Shown: positions 19,694 to 35,319 of the stretch, in pieces
How the letters are laid out: the number at the start of each line of letters is the position of its first letter
How positions within the stretch are numbered: the stretch's first letter is position 1
DNA from: Neocallimastix lanati (nom. inval.)
Taxonomy: Eukaryota > Neocallimastigomycota > Neocallimastigomycetes > Neocallimastigales > Neocallimastigaceae
Direction of reading: 5' to 3'
NCBI GenBank assembly: GCA_016946835.1
Contig: JACVTC010000046.1
Location: 682,001-746,000 of the forward strand
Length of the DNA: 64,000 bases
The notes under the pieces: model-generated
Seen by the model: the letters and a program-made list of their open reading frames with translations, nothing else
The model's database searches: none
Told to the model about the DNA's origin: nothing
Program-made: the position numbers and the translations under genes

Positions 19694-21039
19694 TTTTGTA
19701 TATACTACTTATACATATTTTTTTTTATAAAAAATAAAATATAGAATCAATCATTTTAATTAAAACAAAAATTCAAAAAAAAAAAAAAATAAAAAAAAAA
19801 ATAAAAATTTGAAGTATTTATTATTATATTTTATTATATTTATTTTTAAATTATATGTTTAAACAAAATTAATTATAAAATTTTAAATTTAATATATTAA
19901 TATTTCATATAATTTTGTGTAAAATTTAATATTAAAATTTTTTTTTTATTGAAAAAAGAAATTTTTATTAATACTTTTTATCATTTTTTAAATATTTGGT
20001 ATTGATAAATTTCTCTCTTAACACTCTAGTTAAAAGAAAAATTTATACAAACGAAACCACTTTATTACTTATTAAAGTATTTGTAAAGTAACCTTTATTA
20101 TTTATATTTACCCTTTAAATATAAATAATAGTTTTTAATATATTTAATGTAAACTACAAATAAAAATAAAATAATTTTATAAGTAACACTAATAATTAAT
20201 AAACACGTATTATTAATTATACCAGTTAATTTTATATATTTTATTTATTAATATTAATATTTCATTATTAAATTTCCTCTTTCTTTTCTTTTGTTTACTT
20301 TTCTTCTCTTCTTCAAAATAAACAAAAGACTTGTTATTTTTATTATAATTATTAAAGAACAGTTCTAAATTATTAACATATTTTTTAATATTTTTATAAT
20401 TTCTTAATTAACTTAAATTATTAATAAATTTATATTTATATTTCTTGAGAGTAACAATTTGTATACATCAAAATATTTTATTTTATTATTAAATTAGTTA
20501 TTTTCTTATCAGATATTAATATATTCAATATTTAATAGGAATTTAAATAGTAATTATTTAAAATATTAAATTAGCAAATTTATAATTTATATTATAATGA
20601 ATAAAACTTAATTTTTTATTTTATTTTATTATTATTTTTTTTTTTTTATTTCCATTTCTCAATTTTTTTTTATTTCTTTATTATTTTTTCATTTATTTAT
20701 TTCTTTTTATTTCTTTTTAATTCTTTATATTTCTTTATTATTTTTATTATTTTAATTTTTTAGTTCCTTTATTTCTTTATTTAATTTTCAATAGTAATTT
20801 ATTATAAAGGAATTAAATTAAGATTATTAAAATTAACATATATTTATTTAAATCTTTATAATAAATAAATTATTACTATAAATAATTAAATTTTAATGTA
20901 CAAAGATTAAATATTGTGTTGAATTTTAACTTTCCCCTACATAAAGTATTATATAATTTTTTATTATTATATATCATTTTTATTTTTTTTATTTTTTTTT
21001 TTTTTTTTTACAATTAAGAAATATTATTCCCTGAAAATC
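19694..21039. other. Upstream region of array copy 1
   Basis: Gene-free, AT-rich. It includes the conserved upstream block at about 19961-20003 shared by all four copies, and a pyrimidine-rich patch near 20275-20325. Otherwise nothing recognisable. Confidence 0.6.
19961..20003 (-). promoter_or_regulatory. Conserved upstream block of the array genes
   Basis: In gene orientation the block reads ATTTAAAAAATGATAAAAAG with a flanking TACCAAAT. The same block lies upstream of copy 2 (about 25492-25535), copy 3 (about 29941-29984) and copy 4 (about 33972-34010), roughly 270 to 550 bases before the ATG. It is unusually well kept for this AT-rich spacer. It may be a promoter element or just the edge of the duplicated unit. 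Confidence 0.35.
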
Positions 21040-21059
21040 AAATTTGTGAATTTTGACAT

Positions 21060-22300
21060 TTTTACTCCAGAAATACTTTTAGTTAATAATGTATTCTAAT
21101 TCAATTTCATTTCTTATGATATCTTTTTGAATAAATTTATATCTTATATCTAAGTGCTTACATCTTTCTTTTGAATTTGTATCTAGAGCTATTGCAATAC
21201 ATGATTTTTTATTTATTAAATTTTGAATTTTATTTCTTGATTAAAAATTTCTTTAAATAAATTTTTGAACCACAAAACTTGTTTAGTACATTAAGTCAGA
21301 CTAACAAATTTTGTTTTGGCGCTTTATATCCAAAAACCTTAAGATGAGATATATCTATAGTTTTATTGAAAAATAATTCATTTGGAATTTTATTATTGAT
21401 ACTATAGTGTGGGTTTAAATTATAAAGATAAGCAGCATAAAAGTATAGCGAAATCTCAAAATTTATAAGGAAGTTTATCTGAGTTAAGTAAAATAGACAC
21501 GCAACGATTAAGTATTAGATTCAACCATTCAGCACTGCCATTTTTCTGGGAGTTACCAAGAACAGAATGAAAAAAAATTTATACTATTATATCATCTAAG
21601 TAATTTGTAAGGGAATTGCTGATATATACAGTACCATTGTCAGATTTTAAATTAACAATGTTATATGAAGTAGTATTTGAAATAAATTTATGAAATTTAA
21701 TAAATAAAATTGGAACATCAGATTTATGTTTGATTAGATAAACCCTAATTTTTCTTGAAAAATCATCAAGTAAATAAATAAATATTTTGAAATCATTATA
21801 TGATGTTTCCAGTTTACCGACGTCATAAGAATGAACTAATTCCATAGGTTTAATGGTATTATTTGGAGGGGAATAAAAAAGTTTTCTTTTTGATTTAGTG
21901 ATTTTGCATATTAATGGCAGTTTTTGTTATTGTGATTTTTTGTATGTTCAATAACAAAATTTTAATAATATCATTATAATAATGTCTTAAACGAGCATGC
22001 CTTAAATTAGTGTCTATTATAAATAAAATTTTTGGAAACTATATTATTTGTGGATACTGTTTTAAATGCGAATAAATTTTCATTATTTACAATAATATTT
22101 GCAATTGGATTATTATTTATGAATATTTGTAAATGATCTTTATTGTTTACGCCCTTCATAATGATGATACATCCATTTTTGAGATTGAAATGAGTAGATA
22201 ATAAATTGTTTTGAATATTTGACCCGTAATAAACATTTGATAGTGCAAAATCGTTATTTTTAAGTTTACCATTGTAAGTACCTATATTTTCAACCTTATT
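21060..22300 (-). mobile_element. Ty1/copia-type retrotransposon remnant, reverse transcriptase missing
   Basis: Minus-strand translation, with frameshifts and stops, gives copia Pol pieces in order. First comes a protease/pre-integrase part (KLKNNDFALSNVYYGSN, then HARLRHYYNDIIKIL). The integrase core follows, with LLDDFSRKIRVYLIKHKSD, LKSDNGTVYISNSL and GNSQKNGSAEWLN. The RNase H end comes last, with SLT-CTKQVLWFKNLFKEI and CKHLDIRYKFIQKDI. The integrase C-terminal part runs directly into RNase H, so the reverse transcriptase is deleted. No LTR pair was identified. The element is dead. It lies between array copies 1 and 2. Confidence 0.75.
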
Positions 22301-22386
22301 TAGTTACTACATCCACATCATTTACTATTTTCATAACCCCAATTACCATTATTATCAACGTAGTAAACGATACATTTCTTTGAACA
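22300..22386 (-). pseudogene. Fungal dockerin (CBM10-like) relic
   Basis: Minus-strand translation gives CSKKCIVYYVDNNGNWGYEN, then a stop where a conserved tryptophan is expected, then CGCSN and a stop. The Cys pattern with the D-x-x-G-x-W-G-x-E-N core is the dockerin used by anaerobic gut fungi to attach enzymes to the cellulosome. Only this module is left, abutting the copia fragment, with no catalytic domain recognisable upstream. It is a strong taxonomic marker for Neocallimastigomycota. Confidence 0.7.
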
Positions 22387-22762
22387 ATAATTTTTATAAA
22401 ATTAATGTAATATTATAGAGAAATATATAAATTTAATATTAAGAATAATTATTTAAAAATATATATATATAGATACGTTTGTATTTTTTATATTTAAATA
22501 ATTATGAACATTTATTTTATTTAATAATTTAAATAATTATGAACAATAGTATTATTATTATTATTATTATTATTATTGATATAAAAATTTATATTAGTTT
22601 AAATTATAAATTTATATATTCTAAGTTGCCTTTAATTCTAATTTTTAAAAAAGAGAATTATTATACAACTTTTATTGAATAAAAATAAATAATATATTAT
22701 TTTTTATTTATTAATAAAACTAAAAAAATCAATTTATAACATAAATATAAAATAAATATTTA

Positions 22763-22798
<36 letters not shown>

Positions 22799-23269
22799 AT
22801 AGTACATTAAAAACACAATAAAAATAATATAAAGTATATTTAATTAAAAAATATAATTTTTATTAATTAATTAGTCCTTGTAACCTTTCTCTAACTTAAA
22901 AGTTCACTTAATTCATTATCATTTATTATTATTATTATATTTTTTTATGGTAAAAATAATAAAATAAAGAGACCATATATTACATATTTGTATTTATGAA
23001 AATAAATTAAATAATTTCATAATAGTTGATTAAAACCATAATTAATTAGCTTATTGTATATGTATAAATATTTTAGTTTATTGATATATTTAAGGAAAAA
23101 AAATGTTGTATATATTTAATATTTAATTTATTGGTATATTTAAAATAAAAAAATACTGTATATATATAATACTTTAGTTTATTGGTATATTTAAGGCATA
23201 AAATATTGTATATATATATTATAGTTTATTGGTATATTTAGTTTATTAATATATTTATGGCAAAAATAT
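22387..23269. other. Intergenic region between copia fragment and copy 2
   Basis: AT-rich with T tracts and a set of short repeats of the type TTTAGTTTATTGGTATATTTA around 23065-23265. The same repeats recur downstream of copy 4 (about 31395-31550) and are part of the duplicated flank. No gene seen. Confidence 0.6.
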
Positions 23270-24173
23270 TATTTTTTTTTCATTTTTCTTTTTTTAATCA
23301 TTTTTGAAATTAGAAATTCCTAAATAATTTATAGAAAAGATTAATGGATTATTATTATTATCATTTATTTTCATTTTTTTTTAAAGTTAGAAATAATCTT
23401 TTATAATAATTATATTAAATTATAAATAATATTTATATTCTTAAACTTACTTCTAATGAAAGGCCTCCATATTGTGGCATAGTAGAGATACAATGAAAAT
23501 TACTTATTTGGGCCATATTTGGTTCTTTTTCTGAATGAACTGAATAAGGTGGATTACCGGTACTATTGTTGATTAGTTCATCCTTTGGTTATTATTAATA
23601 TTAATATTATTATTGTTATTATTATTATTTTATTAATTTAAAATATATTTATTAATATTTATTTTAATTGATAAATTGTTTTTTACAGATATTATTTAAT
23701 ATTAATAAATTAATTTTTTATTATTACCATTAAATTCATGACCTTCATTACTAGATATAAATTCATTACCAAATGCAGTGGAATTTGAAGTATTTGTTCC
23801 AAAAGCACTATTTTTTCCAAATACATTATTTATTTCAAATGTTTATTTGTTACAAAGATATTATTTTCATTGTTATTATTACTAGGTGAAATAAAAAAAA
23901 ACCACCTGAATTTTTTACTTTAAAAGCATTATAATTATTGTGGTCATTACTTGTTTTAGTAATTTTAGTAGTATCAAAACCACAGAAGAATTATTTATTT
24001 ACTCCAAAGGAATTATTATTATAATTGTTATTATTATAATTATTATTATTATTATTATTATTACTATTATTACTGTTATTACTGTTATTACTATGAATAT
24101 TATTACAATTATTATTATTATTATTATTACTATTATTACTGTTATTACTGTTATTACTATGAATATTATTACA

Positions 24174-24232
<59 letters not shown>

Positions 24233-24266
24233 TGTTATTACTGTTATTACTATGAGTATTATTACA

Positions 24267-24301
<35 letters not shown>

Positions 24302-24451
24302 TATTATTGTTATCATTTGGTTTGAAAGAAGAAGATTGATTATTAATAATATTTGATTTTCCTATTTGATTATTATTTAAACCTATATATATATATATAT
24401 ATTTAATATAAATATATAATATAAATAATATATTATATTTATATTTTATGG

Positions 24452-24486
<35 letters not shown>

Positions 24487-25177
24487 ATATTATTATAGAA
24501 ATATTAATATTATTAAAATTATAATAATTTCCGTAGTTCAATACTATGTCATTGATATATTAAATATTTTTTTTATTAAAAAATATTTAGTTATTTAAAG
24601 TTTATCATAAAACATTAAATATACTTTATATATATATATATATATATATGGAATGAATTATAGCCATTTCAATTGCTGTTTCAGCCCAGTTAAATCCTTG
24701 ATTATAACTATTTCTATAAATTTTTGATATACCACAATTCTTTTCTATTATTTCTTTACAATCTGATATTACTCCATAAACAATAGGTGTATTTGTTTTT
24801 ATATAATTTTCATTATTCCATGGGCAACAGAGTCAGAAATATTATTATTGGTGGTTTTTTTATTCTGGACATTTTCATAATTATTTAGTTTTAAAACTCC
24901 AATACATACAACAGCATCAAATGGAATATTTTGATATTTTGCTATGTTAATAAGATGATGAGCAGTAAAAGGAAGTTCATAAACTCCTGGTACGGTATAA
25001 TGAAGAATATTTTTTGGTTTAACATGATATTTCTCATTTAAAGTTTTATATACGGTATCAGTAAGAGTTTTAACATATTTGTAATTATGTTGAGAATATT
25101 AAAATCCTGTAGTTGGAACCATCTATTTCACTTTTATGTGAGGTCAATCCTTTATAATAATCGTAATCATTATTCAT
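23270..25177 (-). pseudogene. Array copy 2: broken lumazine-synthase-like/FG gene
   Basis: The start at 25177 and most of the lumazine-synthase-like exon are recognisable, but small deletions shift the frame. One lies just after the residues corresponding to YRILI, and another lies before the ISDS motif. The exon 1 donor has been replaced by a TA run. The FG exon has lost most FG units and is frameshifted. By contrast the GLEBS-like exon, 23451-23590, is open and well kept (STGNPPYSVHSEKE, ISTMPQYGGLSLE, then GTAAGT). The last exon reads EFLISKM instead of the ELRVKDY of copy 3. This copy cannot make the full protein. Confidence 0.8.
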
Positions 25178-25787
25178 TTTTGTATATACTACTTATACTA
25201 TTTTTTTATAAAAAATAAAATACAGAATCAATAATTAACAATAATTTTAACACAAAATTAAAAAAAAAAAATTATAAATATGAATTTAAAATATATATAT
25301 TTCAAAAATATATATATATATATTTATAATAAATTTTCTTAAAAATATGATTGGTCATTTTTAATTAATTATTATAATATAATCATAATCATTGAAAACG
25401 GACAAAACATATTTATTAAAAATTTATATTAAATTTAACAATATTATTGTTTAAAATTTAATATTTAAATTTTTTTTTTATTTAAAACGATATTTTTATT
25501 TATACTTTTTATCATTTTTTAAATATTTGGTATTAATATTTTAAATATTAAATAGGAATTTAAATAAATTGTTATTAAATTTTTTATTTAAAAATAAAAC
25601 AACAACAAAAAAAAAAAAAAAAAAAAAAAAAAATATTTATATTAAAAAATTTTAATTTATAATAAAATTATATATATGTTTTTTTCTCTTTCAAAATTAA
25701 TAATTTTTATTTATAATTTGATATATAGAATTAAATAAGATATTAAATTATATATGTATTTTTTAAATATAGGGATGTATGAACATA

Positions 25788-25870
<83 letters not shown>

Positions 25871-27046
25871 ATATGTATATATATATTATAAAATCTAAAA
25901 AAATAATAAGAAAATTTCATTTTTTTTTTTTAAAATTTGTTTAAAAAAAAATGAAAATTTCTTATGTTAATATAATGTACGAAATATTATAAGCTAAGGA
26001 CTATAACTCTCTTTGTTTATTCTTATAATATTAAGATAATATACCTAGTAATTTTTTTTATTTGTTCTTATAATATTAAGATAAGTCTAGTAATATAATG
26101 TATAAAATATCAAGAACTATACTAGAAGCGAGATATTATGAAACATTCACAAGAAGCTTTGTCAAAACATTGTCATATATCATTACTTTTCATACTTAAT
26201 ATTAATTAAACAATAATTGCTTCACATTATGGAAGCATATAATTTTTATTTTTTATTTTTATTTTTTTTTTTTTTTTACAGCCGCAATTATTGGGAACTT
26301 AAATTTTTATTTATTTATTCATTTATTAATTATATGATGAATATTTTTTTTAAAAAAAAAACAATACAAAATTAATAAAAAAAAATATTTGTCCAATTAG
26401 AATATTATAATATTTAAAATAGTAACGTGAAATAAAAAGTAATATTCAAAATAATGTCTATAAACATAAAATTACAAATATTTAAAATAGTAATGTGAAA
26501 TAAAAAGTAATATTCAAAATAAGTGTATAAACATACAATTACTAATTTCAAAATAAAGTGTATAAACAAATAAAGTGTATAAACATAAAATAATTATATT
26601 GTAATAAGTTTATTACATTAATTATATTATTGCTATATCAGTTTAGTATATTAAAGAAATAAAATTTATATTATAGAGAAATTTATTAATTTAATATCAG
26701 GAATAATTTTTTTAAAAAAAAATATGCAAATATGTTTAATATTTAAATAATTATTTATTTTATTTAATAAAATATAATACTATATTTTAAAATTACTTAT
26801 ACATTTAAATGTTATTGTAATTTGTACATATAATAGGTCTTTTTTTTATTTGTATTATTATTATTGTATTTTTTTATGGTATAAATAATAAAATAATGAG
26901 AACATAAATTACATATTTATATTTATGAATATAATTTAAATATTTAAATTAGTTTTTAATAATTGTATAATAGATGATTGAAACCATAATTAATTGGTTT
27001 ATTGTATAAGTATATTTATTATTTTGATATATTTTAGGCAAAAATG
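25178..27046. other. Intergenic region between copies 2 and 3
   Basis: No gene. It holds a (TAAA)n array at about 25790-25871, direct repeats of TCTTATAATATTAAGATA near 26020-26085, a T tract followed by ACAGCCGCAA near 26270 (a similar T-rich/ACAGCCGCAA junction occurs near 38658), and a segment at about 26390-26560 resembling 37020-37110. These may be pieces of old mobile elements. Confidence 0.5.
25790..25871. repeat. (TAAA)n microsatellite
   Basis: About 20 tandem AAAT/TAAA units. Pure simple repeat. Confidence 0.95.
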
Positions 27047-29436
<2,390 letters not shown>

Positions 29437-30429
29437 TTTTGTATATACTACTTATATTAATTTTTTTATAAAAATAATGTAGAATCAATAATTATCTCAA
29501 TTTTTTTATAAAAAATAAAATACAGAATCAATAATTATACATATTTTTTTTATAAAAAATAAAATACAGAATCAATAATTTTAACTTTAAAAGTTAAAAA
29601 AAAAATTATAAATATGAATTTAAAGTATATTTATTTCTAAAAAAATATATATATATATTTATAAAATTTTCTTAAAAATATGATTGGATATTTTTAATTA
29701 ATTATTAATATAATATAAATTAATCTATGAAAATGGACAAAACATATTTATTAAAAATATTTATTAAATTATTTTTATTTTTGTTAATTATAATATTATA
29801 TTTATTTTTAAATTTTAATATTACATGTTTCAACAAAATTAAATATAAAATTTTAAAATTTATATTTAATTAATATTTTATATTATTTTGTGTAAATTTT
29901 AAAATTTAATATTTAAAACTTTTTTTATTTAAAGTGATACTTTTATTTATACTTTTTATCATTTTTTAAATATTTGGTATTAATATAATAAATATTAAAG
30001 AGGAATTTAAATAAATTGTTATTACTTCAAGTATTAAATTAGCAAATTAATATATATTATTATAATGAATATAACTTTATAAAGGAAATAAATTATGATT
30101 TTGATTATAATTAATATATATTTAATTTTAATTTTCATTGTAAATTATTATTACTATTAATAATTATTTATTTTTATCTTTTTAATGTGATACATAAAAT
30201 TAATAATTATTATTAACAATGAATATATATAATATTATTTCTTGTTCATTTCATAATTCAAATTAATATATACATATATGAATTAATAATTACTATTGGT
30301 GAATAACAAATAATAATAATTATTTAAACATTTATATTTTTAAAGAATAATATATGTTAAGTAAATAAGTTTAACTTCAAAAGAATAATTTCTATAGCTA
30401 GCATTATTAATAAACTATTATTTTTTATA
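29437..30429. other. Upstream region of array copy 3
   Basis: Contains a local duplication just upstream of the ATG: three related blocks of TTTTTTTATAAAAAATAAAATACAGAATCAATAATT-type sequence between about 29455 and 29585. It also holds the conserved upstream block at about 29941-29984. No gene. Confidence 0.5.
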
Positions 30430-30590
30430 GATTATCCATAAAGAAGATTATATTCAATATAAACTGAATATGGTGGATTACTACTTCCTTGATTATTATT
30501 TAATTTAATTTTAGGATTCTTTTTTAAGTCATTATTATTTTTATTTATATCTTTTTGTTGATTTTGACACATTTTCAGAGTCATCTAAAA
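30430..30590 (-). pseudogene. Relic of a GLEBS-like C-terminal exon
   Basis: Minus strand contains an open stretch ending SSNPPYSVYIEYN, then a stop, preceded by a Lys/Asn-rich segment (KNPKIKLNNNQ). It resembles the GTGNPPYSFHSEKE part of the array's GLEBS-like exon but belongs to no complete copy. A sister relic lies at about 34425-34565. Probably the leftover 3' end of another family member. Confidence 0.45.
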
Positions 30591-31019
30591 TAATTTTAGA
30601 CTTTTTTTTTATTTTTTATATATAATTTGATATAAAGTATTAAATCTTTATGGTAGTATAAAATTACTAATTATAAAGTGTATTACATTAATTATATTAT
30701 TATTACATCAATTTAGTATATTAAAGAAATAAAATTAATATTAATATAAGGAATAATTTTTAAAAAAAAATATATATATATAAATTTGTATTTTTTATAT
30801 TTAAATAATTATGAACATTTATTTTATTTAATAAATTATAATACCATATGTTAAAGAAATAAAATTAACATTTATTTTATTTAATAAATTATAATACTAT
30901 ATGTTAACAAAGAAATAAAATTAAGTATTTATTTTATTTAATAAATTATAATACTATATGCTAAAATTATTCATTTAAATATTAATGTAATTTATACATA
31001 TGATAGGTTTTTTTTATTT

Positions 31020-31070
<51 letters not shown>

Positions 31071-31187
31071 TTCTTTTATGGTACAAATAATAAAATAAAG
31101 AGACCATATATTACATATTTATATTTATGAATATAATTTAATAATTTCATAATAGTTGATTTATTTAAATATTATTGTAATTTATGC

Positions 31188-31222
<35 letters not shown>

Positions 31223-31539
31223 CATTTGAATTATTAATATTATTGCTATTATTATTATATTTCTTTTATGGTGTAAATAATAAAATAAAGCAACTATATA
31301 TTACATATTTATATTTATAAATATAATTTAAATAATTGCATAATAGTTTATTGAAACCATAATTAATTAGCATATTGAATATTGAACATGTATAATATTT
31401 TAGTTTATTGGTTTATTTAAGGTAAAAAAAATACTGTTTATATATAATACTTTAGTTTATTGGTATATTTGAGGCAAAAAATATTGTATATATATAATAT
31501 TTTAGTTTATTGGTATATTTATTATTTATATATAATATT

Positions 31540-32417
31540 TTAGTTTATTGAATAGAATTTAGCACCTAATTCCTAAATAATTTATTGATAAGTTAATGAA
31601 TTACTATTATACATTTATTTTTTATTTTTTATTTTTTTTTTTTTTTTTGAAGTTAGAAATATTCTTTAATAATGATTATATAAAATTAGATAATATTTAT
31701 ATTATTTAATAATGATTATATAAAATTAGATAATACTTATATTATTAAACTTACTTCTAATAGAAGACATCTATATTGTGGCATAGCAGAGATACTATGA
31801 AAATAATTTGATAGGGCCATATCTGGTTCTTTTTTTGAATGAATTGAATATAGTGGATTAAAAGTAATATCCCTTTGTTCTTTTTAGTTTATACAATTGC
31901 TCTTATTATTATATTATTATTATAATTATTATTTTATTTAATTTAAAACATATTTATTAATATTTATTTTAATTGATAAATTGTTTTTTATGGATGATAT
32001 TATTTAATATTAATGAATTGATTTTTTACCATCACCACTAAATTCATTAACTTTATTTCTAAATGAAAATCCATTATCCTTATTACCAAATGAAGTTGGA
32101 ATTGGAACAATTTTTCCAAAAACATTTTTTGATCCAAAGGCATTATTTGTTACAAAAGCATTATTTGTTCCAAAGGTATTATCATTATTAATATTAGATG
32201 GAATAAAAAAACAGCATTTATTTTTTACTTTAAAAGCATTATTATTATTGTTATCATTACCTGTTTTAGGTATTTTAGAGATATTAAAACCACTGAAAAT
32301 ATTATTATTACCATTATTAATTCCATTATTATTATTATTACCATTATTATTATTACCATTATTAATACCATTATTATTGTTTCCATTATTATTATTATCA
32401 TTATTATTATTACTATA

Positions 32418-32453
<36 letters not shown>

Positions 32454-32661
32454 GCTATTATTACTATTACTATTATTATTATTACTATTATTATTATCAT
32501 TATTGTTATTATTAGTATTATTATTATTGTTATTACTTTTATTATTATTATTATTATTATTACTATTATTATTATTATTACTATTATCATTATTACCATT
32601 ATTATTACAGTTACTATTATCGTTATCATCATTATAATTATTAATACCGTTATTACTACTA

Positions 32662-32711
<50 letters not shown>

Positions 32712-33619
32712 TTTATTATCACTTGGATTGGAATAATAAGATGGATCATTATTAATATTTGATTTTCCTTTTTGATTATTATCTAAACCTAAAAATATAT
32801 ACATATATTTAAAAAAGAAAAATATATATATATGTATATATATATGATTAATAATATATTATTTATATTTATATTTTATGTATAATAATATTAATAAATA
32901 AAAAGTATAATAATATTATATTATAATAGAGATATTAATATTATTAAAATTACAATAATTTCCGTAGTTCAATACTATGTCATTGATATATTAAATATTT
33001 TTTTATTAAAAAATATTTAGTTATTTGAAGTTTATCATAAAATGTTAAATATACTTTATACATATATATATGTATATGTACTTTTAATGGAATGAATTTT
33101 AGCCATTTCAATTGCTGTTTCAGCCCAGTTAAATCCTTGATTATAACTATTTCTATAAATTTTTGATATACCACAATTCTTTTCTATTATTTCTTTACAA
33201 TCTGATATTACTCCATAAACAATAGGTGTATTTGTTTTAATACTAATTTTCATTATTCCATGGGCAACAGAGTCAGAAATATTATTATTGGTGGTTTTAT
33301 TATTCTGAACATTTTCATAATTATTTAGTTTTAAAACTCCAATACATACAATGGCATTAAATGGAATATTTTGATATTTTGCTATGTTAATAAGATGCTG
33401 AGCAGTAAACGGAAGTTCATAAACTCCTGGTACGATATATTGAAGAATATTTTTTGGTTTAACATGATATTTCTCATTTAAAGTTTTATATACGGTATCA
33501 GTAAGAATTTTAACATATTCGTAATTATATCGAGAATTAATAATTAAAATCCTGTAGTTGGAACCATCTATTTCACTTTTAAGTGAGGTTAATCCTTTAC
33601 AATTATCATAACCATTCAT
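31540..33619 (-). CDS. Array copy 4: lumazine-synthase-like domain, Asn-rich FG region, eroded GLEBS-like tail
   Basis: Exons 33082-33619, about 32030-32788, 31755-31879 and 31540-31572 join in phase to about 484 residues. The lumazine-synthase-like domain is intact and nearly identical to copies 1 and 3, again without the catalytic loop. The N-terminal FG block is missing: the exon goes straight into poly-Asn, and only about four FG dipeptides remain. The tail keeps FHSISAMPQY and LLLEEL but has lost the GTGN start (NPLYSIHSKK) and the R-x-x-D-Y end (ELGAKFYSIN). If the weak intron after the FG exon is not spliced, the protein ends at the stop at 32010. It may be expressed, but the GLEBS-like part is probably not functional. 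Confidence 0.6.
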
Positions 33620-34424
33620 TTTTGTATATATTACTTATACTAATTTTTTTATATATAAAATACAAAATAATTTTAATTAAAACAAAAAGTTCAAATAAGA
33701 AAAAAAAATTATAAATTTTGAAGTATTTAATTCTAAAAAAAAAATATATACATATATATAGATTTATAATAAATTTTTTAAAAATATGATTGGATATTTT
33801 TAATTAATTGTTATAATATAAATTAATCTTTGAAAATGGACAAAACATATTTATTAAAAATATTTATTATATTAATTTTTAAATTTTAATATTTTATATA
33901 TAAACAAAATTATATAAAATATTAATATATAAAATTAAAATTTTAATAAATTTTTTTTATTGAAAATAATACTTTTATTTATACTTTTTATCATTTTTTA
34001 AATATTTGGTAATAATAATATATTAAATATTAAATAGGAATTTTAATAAATAATTATTTCAAATATTATAAGCAAATTAATAATAAATATTATTATAATA
34101 ACTTTATTTTTTTTATTTACAAATAATTTATTATAAAGGAATTTAATAAATTTATTTTAATCTTACATAAAAAATAAATTATTATTACTAATAATAATTT
34201 ATTTTTATCCTTTTGATATAATTTATAAAATTAATAATATTTATTATATATTTACAATAAATGTATATATATATATTTATATATATTATTATGGATATTT
34301 CTTGTTCATTTTATAATATCATAATCCTAATCAATATATACATACATATAAGAAATTATTATTAGCTAATAACAAATAATAAAATATATAAAACATCTAT
34401 ATTTTTTAAAGAATAATATATTCA
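33620..34424. other. Upstream region of array copy 4
   Basis: AT-rich spacer with the conserved upstream block at about 33972-34010. Similar in sequence to the regions upstream of copies 1-3. No gene. Confidence 0.5.
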
Positions 34425-34565
34425 AAATAAACTGAATATGGAGGAGTATTACATTGTTTATTATTATTTAATTTAATTTTAGGATTTTTTTTTAAGTCTT
34501 TATTTTTATTTATATCTTTTTGTGACTTTAACAAATTTTCAGAGTCTTCTTAAATAATTTAATGA
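34425..34565 (-). pseudogene. Second relic of a GLEBS-like C-terminal exon
   Basis: Minus strand reads KNPKIKLNNNKQCNTPPYSV, then FEYII, preceded by EDSENLLKSQKDI. It is clearly homologous to the relic near 30430-30590 and resembles the NPPYS part of the array tail exon. It marks the edge of the duplicated unit or the remains of a fifth copy. Confidence 0.45.
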
Positions 34566-34846
34566 ACTTTTTTTATTTTTTATATATAATCTGATAAATA
34601 TATTAAATCTGATATTAAATTATATATAAATTATATATATAGGAATATTTAAATATATAAAAGTAAATAAATATATATATATTTAAATTAAAAATAAATA
34701 ATTTAAAGTTGAGTTTAATTAAAATTTAAGAGAATATTTTGATATGATAAATGGTGTTTTAAATGGCTTATTTCTATCTTGAGAATTTATAAAAGAATGA
34801 ATCTAAAATAATAATAATATAATAATAATAAAAATTAAACTTTTTT

Positions 34847-34887
<41 letters not shown>

Positions 34888-35009
34888 TTAGGATAGTTTA
34901 TGTTATTTATAAATAAATAAATAAATTGATAAATAGGTAAATAATCAATAATTAAATAAATATATATATTATTTCTTTATAAAGAACTTTACAATAAAAA
35001 AATATCTTA

Positions 35010-35157
35010 AAAAGTGATAATAAATATTTTAAAAGTGATAATAAATATTTTAAAAGTGATAATAAATATTTTAAAAGTGATAATAAATATTTTAAAAGTG
35101 ATAATAAATATTTTAAAAATGATAATAAATATTTTAAAAGTGATAATAAATATTTTA
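35010..35157. repeat. 21-bp tandem repeat
   Basis: About seven copies of AAAAGTGATAATAAATATTTT in a row, with one AAAATGATAAT variant. A small minisatellite just downstream of the xylanase pseudogene in its reading direction. Confidence 0.9.
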
Positions 35158-35319
35158 TAGTAAATTTTAAAATTATGTTTTAGTTTTTTATTTATTTATT
35201 TATTTATTTATCCAAATTTAAGAAATTAAACACCTGTTATTGTTTTCAATGCTTCATTTACCATCTATATCCATTTAAACAACGGATTTACTTTTTTTTT
35301 TTTTTACAACATGGGTAAC

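Noticed and set aside
26020-26300. Solo LTR of a retrotransposon
   Set aside because: Direct repeats and a T-rich/ACAGCCGCAA junction shared with about 38650 were noticed, but no TG...CA ends or target-site duplication were found.
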